DNA of 64,000 nucleotides from Persicaria tinctoria (taxonomy: Eukaryota > Streptophyta > Magnoliopsida > Caryophyllales > Polygonaceae), in assembly GCA_037127255.1 (NCBI GenBank), contig JBANSL010000004.1, positions 29,292,467 through 29,356,466 of the forward strand, given 5' to 3'. Made by a program: the position numbers and the translations under genes. The notes beneath the pieces were generated by a model. The model worked only from the letters and a program-made list of their open reading frames with translations. It did not search any database and was not told the DNA's origin. Below, one piece after another: positions 57,274 to 64,000 of the stretch; within the stretch, counting starts at the first letter, position 1; every line of letters begins with the position of its first letter.

Positions 57274-58070
57274 ATGGATGGAATTATTCGAGGAAGAGGG
57301 AGAAACAAGAGGTTTTGGACGAACGAAGAGGACGCAACACTAATTACTGCCTTATTGGACCTATCTCGTGATCCAAAGTGGAAAGGCGAGAGTGGGTTTA
57401 AGAGTGGCATTATGAGCAAGTTGGATGAGATGATCCTAAAAAAACTTCCTCATTGTGGCTTGAAGGGTGAGCCTCATATCGACTCAATAGTGAAGCACTA
57501 GTTAGAGAAATATCCAGCAATGGCTGAAATGCTTGGCATCTTCGGGTTTGGATGGGATAGGGAGAAGAAGATGTTGCAAGTAGAAAGAAGTGTTTATGAA
57601 GAATGGATCAAGGTAAATCGTGATACTTGTACTTTTCATCATTGTTTAGTTCTCTATATTTTTCGGAAAAGAAATATTGAACCCTCTTTTAACATGATTA
57701 GACTCATAAAAAAGCAAAAGGGTTGTACGAAGTACCATTCCCACATTATGAAATGCTTGCTAAAATTTATGGAAAAGATAGAGCTACAAGAGAAGCAAGT
57801 GAGTCTTTTGAGAAAGTTGTCCATGACATAGACATTGAGATTACATGTGAGTCTCTTGCAATCGATATTGATGAAGACTTTGATATTGAGACTGAAATCG
57901 AATCTGGTGCAAGTAGCGCAAGTGGTGCAAGTGATTCAAAGAAAATGAACTCTCTTCGATCTCAAGCGAGGGTGGGAAACAAATTGAAGGGATCGGCAAA
58001 GAAAAATGATGAAGTTGGGAATTTGGCTTCTATTATAGGCTCAGTTCATCATTTGAAAAGGTTTTTGTAG
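57274..58070 (+). pseudogene. Myb/SANT-like DNA-binding protein (Harbinger second ORF)
   Basis: Starts at ATG 57274. A Myb/SANT-like domain ('RFWTNEEDATLITALLDLSR', 'LPHCGLKGEPHIDSIVKH') is interrupted by TAG at 57499-57501, where related proteins have Trp, and continues 'LEKYPAMAEMLGIFGFGWD'. An intron probably follows 'YEEWIK' (57609-~57717), then 'GLYEVPFPHYEMLAKIYGKD' and a Glu/Asp/Ser-rich C-terminus to the stop at 58068-58070. In this superfamily the Myb-like protein works with the transposase in binding element ends and nuclear import. Confidence 0.75.
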
Positions 58071-58460
58071 AGATGAATTCGAGTTTGTTACAATGGCCCA
58101 AGCATGGACCAATGAAGATGAGAGGAAGGACATTTTAGAAGGTGAAAGCAATAAAGTATTGGATGAGGTTCTTAAGCTAGATGTGCTATCTCCATCAGAT
58201 ACTTTAGAGGTAAACTTGTAATTATTCTTTATATTTGTTTCATTAAAAAAACTTATTTATGATACAAAACTGAATTATTTAAATATATGGGTAGCAACAA
58301 TTTTGATTGGCGAGGAACACAAACTTCGGATTTTCTTCCAAGCAAATGCATCATTAAAGAAGCAATATGTTTTAGATCTTCTCAAAAGGAGAAACAACTG
58401 AGAATTTGAAGTGATTATGCATTTGAGGCTCGAGAAGTGATTATGAATTTGAAGTGATCT
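58071..58460. other. 3' end remnant of Harbinger Myb-like gene
   Basis: Open stretches (e.g. 'QAWTNEDERKDILEGE' around 58090-58140) suggest further exon sequence in another frame; not resolved. Confidence 0.3.
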
Positions 58461-58462
58461 TC

Positions 58463-58685
58463 TACTGGGTATTGACTTAACTTATGTTAACTTTTGGTGT
58501 GTGTTGTCTTAATTTATGTTAACTTCTGGTGTGTATTGTCTTAACTTCTGTTAACTTCTGGTGTGTATTGTCTTAACTTCTGTTAACTGCTGGTGTGTAT
58601 TGTCTTAACCTCTGTTAACTTCTGGTGTGTATTGTCTTATCTTCCGTTAACTTCTAGTGTGTATTGTCTTAACTTCTGGTATGTA
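58463..58685. repeat. Minisatellite, ~33-bp unit, about 7 copies
   Basis: Units of 'CTTCTGGTGTGTATTGTCTT' plus 'AACTTCTGTTAA' in tandem, ending at the boundary of the GAGCTCG-rich insertion. Confidence 0.85.
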
Positions 58686-60717
58686 TAGGGCTGGTTAGAA
58701 CTGATACATGAGCCGAGTAGCTCGGGATCGACTCGGGCTCAGCTCGGTAAAAACTCGACTCGGGGTCGCTCGAATGTATATATGAGCCGAGTTCGAGCCT
58801 ATTCTTGAGCTCGAATCGAGCTCGAGTAGCTCGCCAGCTCGTATATATATAAGTTAGCCTAGGGTTTGTGTAACTGTAACCCTTCCGCTCCGTCCCTTAT
58901 TCGGCGTCCATTCCAATTTTCATTTTTTCAATTGGGGTCACTCTCAGATCCGGCGAATCTGAATCCCTCGTCAGTCGTCTCTCATTCTCATATCCGGTAG
59001 CCGGCGGCCCTCGCATTCTCGTCCTTCTCCTCTGGCTACCTCCGCGAAGATCTCTCATCCATCGTTGTTGTGTGTAGATCTGGAGCTCGAAGTCTATCAG
59101 GTCTGAGTCGTCTCCGCCCTCCTCTTGTCTCGTCTGGTCTAAGCTGAGGGCCTGATTCGTCTCCTCCCTTCTCTTGTCTCGCTTGGTCTCGAGCTCTAAT
59201 CTCGCCGAGTAAACCAATAGGCCACGCTAATCTCTCATATCCCCATTGTAGGTACTGGAGTGTTGGACTTAATTATCGTTGACAGATCTGGTTCTGATCC
59301 CCTTCTCTGATCTCAAACAGGTATTATCTTTTTCTGTTTCCGATCCCCATTGCATGTATTATCCTTTTTCTGATTGTCGCCCTAATTTCTCATCTCCACG
59401 CTGCATTTACAAATCTTTCGGCTCTCATCTCTCTGCTCTCTAGTCTCGACACGTGAGGTATGCGCCAAATCTCACCTTCTTCCTGTAATCTCGTGCATAG
59501 ATGAAGTGGATTACTGGATCAGTGTATTGCAATGATTGATTTATGAAGTATATGTGAAGTAGATTGCCTTAGATTACATCTCCTCTTGATTGAAAACTCA
59601 CTGATTTAGTGGATTCATATTACAGTGATTACAAATGCTCAAAAAACAGTAACTCGGTAAGAGAGATGTTTGGTTTTAGGTGTGAAAGTTGGACTTCATT
59701 TACTGGATTCATATTAACTGGAATATTGGATTCATATTACAGTGATTACAAACTCGCTGATATAGTGGGTTGAAAACTCACTTGATAATGGATTCATATA
59801 TGTTTGATTTTCATATTATAGTGATTACAAACTCTTTGAATTTCATATATGTTTGCTTTTCTAGTTCTACTCTCCCAGAGGATTGTTTGTTGGCAGAGTG
59901 CATTTCGTTTTGAGTTCCTAGTCTTTATTATTTTCATATTTAAGGTTCTATTCTATATTTTGTTCCTTCAAATTTGTTGTATTCCTTATCTGAGAATTGA
60001 TTTAATTGAATAGAGTGACTAATAAAAGTATAAGTAGTCTTCTTCAAATAGAATCTTAACTTCTTAAGTATAGAATTGATTTAATTGAATATGAAGTTTA
60101 TCGTTTGTGGGCCTTTGAAAAAAATGTTATTTATGTTACATCTTTCTTCTTTGTTGATCATCTTTGTTATGAAAGGGAGATAACACTTTTTTTAATGGAG
60201 ATCTCATTTCTTATTTCCTCCCTCCTGTTTCCTTGTTTTCTTTTGCAGGTACCCCCATGAACGTGTTGATGTTGCGGCTGTCCAAGTGCCCGGATGCTAT
60301 TGTTCATGTTGTGTTCGTCTGTTGCATTCATGTTGCTCTATTTCGAACTTCATCTATTTCCAGTTGGTAGTTGTATTTGAACTTTGTAATGTCGGGTTGT
60401 ACTTTGAATACTTTGTAATGTCAAGTTAATTACGGAGGTCTGCATACAAATCGAGCTAAACATCAACTGTAAACGAGCTCACGAGCTCGAGCTTAGCTCG
60501 AGTATTACCGAGCTCACGAGCTCGAGCTTAGCTCGAGTATTACCGAGCTCACGAGCTCGAGCTCGAGCTCGAGTACCTCCCCCAGCTCGCGGGCCGAGCT
60601 CGAGTACTTGATTGAGCTCATTTTCATATGGAGCTCGAACTCGAGTTCGGCTCGTTTACAAACGAGCCGAGCTTGAACACCAAGTACTCGAGCTCATAAG
60701 GTCGTATATCACCCCTA
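58686..60717. mobile_element. GAGCTCG-rich hAT-like element (copy 1)
   Basis: Starts TAGGGCTGGTTAG and ends with the inverse of TAGGGGTGATATACGACC. Both ends are packed with CGAGCTCGAG-type words (58700-58850; 60470-60700). The same architecture occurs at 62464-63537. The interior (58850-60250) looks like a 5' UTR/promoter region, not a protein. No 8-bp target duplication found here, so the ends are provisional. Confidence 0.55.
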
Positions 60718-61668
60718 GGGATGGTCCTATCATTTTCTAGGCACATGGAGAACTAAAATCTAAATGGCCCGATAAACATTAAAAAATATAATTTTTTTAT
60801 AACTCCATACAAAATTCATATTATTTTTATCTTTGAATTATTTTTCAAATTTAAGAAAATAAAAGTAGGTCAATGAATAAAAAATAATATACATTAAAAT
60901 ATTCAAAAATATAATTGTAGTGAAAACTAGTTATTTTTGCTTGGTATCCAGTATATATATGTCCATAAGTACGTAAGTTGTTGTATATAGGAATTTTAAA
61001 AAATTATCTAACAATACTAAATATATTTTTTGTTCTGAGATACCACATTGAGCATATATCAAAAAAGGGATTTTTTTATAAACAAAAATAAAAGGGTAAA
61101 TTAGATACATCGAGCATATATGAAGAAATAAAAAAAATACATTTTTCTCAAATAAAATAGAAAGAGTTATATATGTAAACAATAGAGCTTTATTTGTCAC
61201 ATAAAAAATTGTCTAAAATTGTGTTTGAAAAGGTTAAAGTACAAAATTTTTTTGGAAATTGTCTTAACTTCTGTTGAAAATTGTCAATTTTCTTTTGTGG
61301 TGCACCATTAAATTTATAGGGTGTTATATCTTTGTTTTGCAGCAACTGTGAAGAAATCCAGAATGATTCCAATTCTAATTTATAGCGAAAAAAATAATCA
61401 AAACTGAGCTTTTATATATCTCCAAGTTAGTGTCGATGATTATTACTTGTTACAAATTAAAAACGACAAACATTAGGATTTATGAGATGATTAAAAATAT
61501 CCCTTTCCTAAATCAATTCAACCGTGATTCACAAAGGCAATAGGGAATTCAATGATTCTTCTTCTAAGTCAACCAAACAAAAACACAATCAAACACTAAT
61601 CCTTTCATTTTCCTTCCCATAAAGGTAATGAATCTCTTTCCTTTCCCTAACTCGAACCAAACGGGCCC
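60718..61668. other. Harbinger 3' non-coding part
   Basis: AT-rich, with no gene; terminates in the Harbinger right end. Confidence 0.45.
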
Positions 61669-61671
61669 TTA

Positions 61672-62455
61672 ATATAATAGTTTTCATAAGTTTTTAGACG
61701 TAGATATATTTTGGAAAGATTTTACCAAATTATGTAAGATTTTGATAATAATTATATAAAAATTTGATAATACTCTCAATATATTAATAATGTGAACCAA
61801 TGGTAATTTTATTTTAATTGTGTAGCAATTCAAAAGTGTTTGAAATAAAATAATTAGGTCTCTGAACGAGTATTTATATCAAATTTATTGAAATTGTAAG
61901 AAGTCGTACATGGTGCAAGTACTGAACTAGTTCACCGGAAAAAAAAGAGCGAGTTACAAAGGTCTTGTTTAAAAATTACATCAAATAAGAATTCATAATG
62001 AAAACATACAATATTTACCCTTCCTTGATCCAACTCTCTGTTCATCAATCGGAATTGTCAATATGCAAACCTATCTCCTTCTCCTAAATCTGATTGTATC
62101 CCCTTATCCACAAAATCTACCAAACAAAACTGTGAACCCAAATTGCCGGATATTAAGAATCAACATTCCTCGACTTGGATGCAAGTTATCTCCACAACAG
62201 TCCAGATATCAAGACAAGACCTCAAGACATTAGGGTTGCATTTTTCTAGTTGTTTTAGCGATTATTTTTGTTGTTTTTTATTTTTTTATTTTTGTTTGTT
62301 TGCCGACCCTCTGCGTAGGGTCAAACAAGTCATCTTCGGATGACTTCAGGATCGCTTGTCGATCCACTTCTTGCCCACGGTAAAAAAAAAAACATACAAT
62401 ATTTACAGCCTGAAAAAGACTTCTATATGTTTTAACAAGACCGGTTGAAGGATTA
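61672..62455. other. Non-coding flank
   Basis: No recognised product. An open minus stretch at 62455-62280 may connect with the one at 63546-63880 across the hAT-like insertion. Confidence 0.3.
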
Positions 62456-62463
62456 CACTTGAC

Positions 62464-63537
62464 TAGGGGTGATATTCGAGCCAAACGAGCCGAGCTTGAC
62501 ATGTTCAAGCTTGGCTCGAACGGGAGACGGGCCGTGCCGAGCTCGAGCCCAAAAATTATACGAGCTTTTTTTGGCGTCAAGCTCGACTCGCGAGCCCAAC
62601 ATTAAATTCGAGCTCGGCTTGATAAGGCTCGATCAAGCCTAACGAACGAGCCTAAGCTCGTTCGAGCTCGTTAGATGGGCTCGTTCGAGCTCGTTAGATG
62701 GGCTCGTTCGAACTTAGTTTATAGCTGAAAGCTTGAAACAGATGTTGAAATACAATTACAATAGCAAACTAGTAGAAACCAAGTAAAGGCAGTACCAAAT
62801 CAGGGACCAAATTAGCACAACAAAGATCAAAGTTCTCATTCAATTGCAAATTACTTAAAGAAAAAACGACAGTACCAAATTGGGGACCAAATTAACACAA
62901 TAATGCACTCTGATTATGCAATTTATGCACAATCGACATTACCAAATTGTATTAATTCAACTGAAAATTACAAGGGGGATGAAATATGAGAGGAGGAGGT
63001 CGGCAATGGTTGCTGAAATCGCCTCAGAGAATACAATAATCATCGGGGCTGGTCCGGCTGGAAGGAGAACAGTAACATTGGGAGGGAGCAGGAAGCCCTA
63101 TTCGTCGGGGCTGGAAAGAGGAAGATGAACAAGGAGGGAGTAAGAGGAAGACAAACCTAATTGGGGGAGTAGCACTGCTGCTGCAGCAGTTCGATTGGGA
63201 GGAAGGAGGAAGACAAACGGGAGTAGCGCTGCCAGCAACTCGTCGCCGCCGGAAGGAGGGAGAAAGGGAAGAGTGAAGATCTCCTTACCGGCCTGATTCT
63301 GAATGAACGAAACGAAGCGAGGATTTGAAGCGCTGAACTGGAAAGGCAAGCGCTGAAAGAGGGAGGCGGCCCCCAATACACATCATATAACCCTAAGGGT
63401 AATTTAGGAAATTAACACACTCGAGCTTTTGGGCTCGGCTCGGGCTTGGTTCGAGCTTAAAACACTGTTCAGGCTCGGCTTGTTTTCGGTTTTCGAACGA
63501 GCCGAGCTCGAGCTTTTCGGCTCAGATAACAGCCCTA
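62464..63537. mobile_element. GAGCTCG-rich hAT-like element (copy 2), 1074 bp
   Basis: Left terminus TAGGGGTGATATTCGAG, right terminus the inverse of TAGGGCTGTTATCTGAG. 8-bp target duplication CACTTGAC (62456-62463) / CATTTGAC (63538-63545), one mismatch. TIR type and TSD length indicate the hAT superfamily. Subterminal GAGCTCG/CGAGCC words at both ends, including two tandem 'GTTCGAGCTCGTTAGATGGG'. The interior 63000-63380 is GC-richer and may be captured promoter/UTR. No transposase. Confidence 0.8.
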
Positions 63538-63545
63538 CATTTGAC

Positions 63546-64000
63546 AAGAATACATCTCTCGCATATTCCACGGTTGTCCATTTCGTGATCCTGAGATGCA
63601 CCAATTCATAGCACTGAAAGCCCTCAACTTCCAGTGGGGAAACAATTGACACTCGGTACGGTACATCCAGCCAGGCACATTAATACTAGCCACCCTATGA
63701 TGTATCCCAATACAATTCAACACAACACCAGCTACTTCCTGGACAAAAGTGCAGTTGTCCCACAGATGACACTCAGCTTCAGCCCCCTTGTCGGTGTCAT
63801 GAATGCTGCCCTCAACCTTGACCCAATCAAGCCTAGCTGCACGTTTTTTTACAGTGCAGTCAATGCGCTTGACCATGCTCTGAGACTAACTACTCTTCAA
63901 ATAAATCTGTGCACACACCACACAGAAAGGAAAAAAAAACTTTAATTCTTCCTAACATGACAATACACAACCTTGCTAACACTGATTAGATTAGAATTTG
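63546..64000 (-). other. Unrecognised minus-strand open region
   Basis: Minus frame 63876-63535 is open ('AECHLWDNCTFVQEVAGVVL', 'VPGWMYRTECQLFP') with ordinary amino-acid composition, and an overlapping frame is open too ('GFQCYELVHLRITKWTTVEY'). It could be an exon of a gene extending past the window and interrupted by the hAT-like element. I do not recognise it. Confidence 0.3.

Larger units (their letters stand above)
54351..61668 (+). mobile_element. PIF/Harbinger-type element, decayed, 7.3 kb
   Basis: Left end TGGCCCGTTTGGTT and right end the inverse of GGGCCCGTTTGGTT, with TTA on both sides (54348-54350; 61669-61671), the usual Harbinger target duplication. Two plus-strand genes match the family's pair: a DDE transposase and a Myb/SANT-like protein, both broken. 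The 3' half is enlarged by a minisatellite and a GAGCTCG-rich insertion (58686-60717). Confidence 0.75.

Noticed and set aside
58686..60717. 8-bp target duplication for GAGCTCG element copy 1
   Set aside because: Flanks GGTATGTA and GGGATGGT do not match; left without a TSD call.

Overview
The window is nuclear DNA from a flowering plant, most likely a eudicot; I cannot name the genus. Evidence: two multi-intron plant genes, AT-rich non-coding DNA, and a dense mixture of plant transposon classes (Gypsy and Copia LTR elements, L1-type LINE tails, CACTA, Mutator-like, PIF/Harbinger, hAT-like, Stowaway). Nothing is bacterial or organellar.

Only about 5.3 kb (33.8-39.1 kb) is clearly host gene space. 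It holds two intact, convergent genes: the E1-alpha subunit of the mitochondrial branched-chain 2-oxoacid dehydrogenase on + (9 exons, 471 aa) and a SAL1/HAL2-type 3'(2'),5'-bisphosphate nucleotidase on - (8 exons, 349 aa). Their coding ends are 317 bp apart. All exon junctions were placed by reading frames and splice sites.

Layout. 1-7.2 kb: repeat-rich DNA with exon fragments of two unrelated genes (neprosin/DUF239-like and hnRNP-like) and hairpin-forming repeats. 7.17-11.85 kb: a CACTA element (TSD ATA) carrying a degenerate Trp/Tyr permease gene and a Copia 5' end. 13.2-14.1 kb: a LINE tail with a 536-bp fold-back MITE in its poly(A). 15.93-30.62 kb: a Gypsy-type element with gag only (TSD CCTGA), split by a younger Athila-like element at 19.60-29.16 kb (TSD AACAT) that has gag-protease but no reverse transcriptase. 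31.89-33.12 kb: a Pack-MULE-like element (9-bp TSD). 39.3 kb: a 5'-truncated LINE just upstream of SAL1. 40.0-46.8 kb: MULE-like and LTR fragments, then a degraded minus-strand Athila-like gag-protease element with a 2.5-kb LTR. 47.58-53.67 kb: a second CACTA element (TSD TAA) containing a ~91-bp satellite array with a Stowaway inside it. 54.35-61.67 kb: a PIF/Harbinger element with broken transposase and Myb-like genes. 62.46-63.54 kb: a hAT-like non-autonomous element.

Most notable: (i) three different Gypsy elements keep gag but lack pol; (ii) in two of them a short sequence word is shared between the LTR and the spacer of the gag-protease coding region; (iii) a duplicated satellite block preserves the empty site of its Stowaway insertion; (iv) DNA transposons here carry host-gene material. 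All calls come from reading the sequence; no database search was run.
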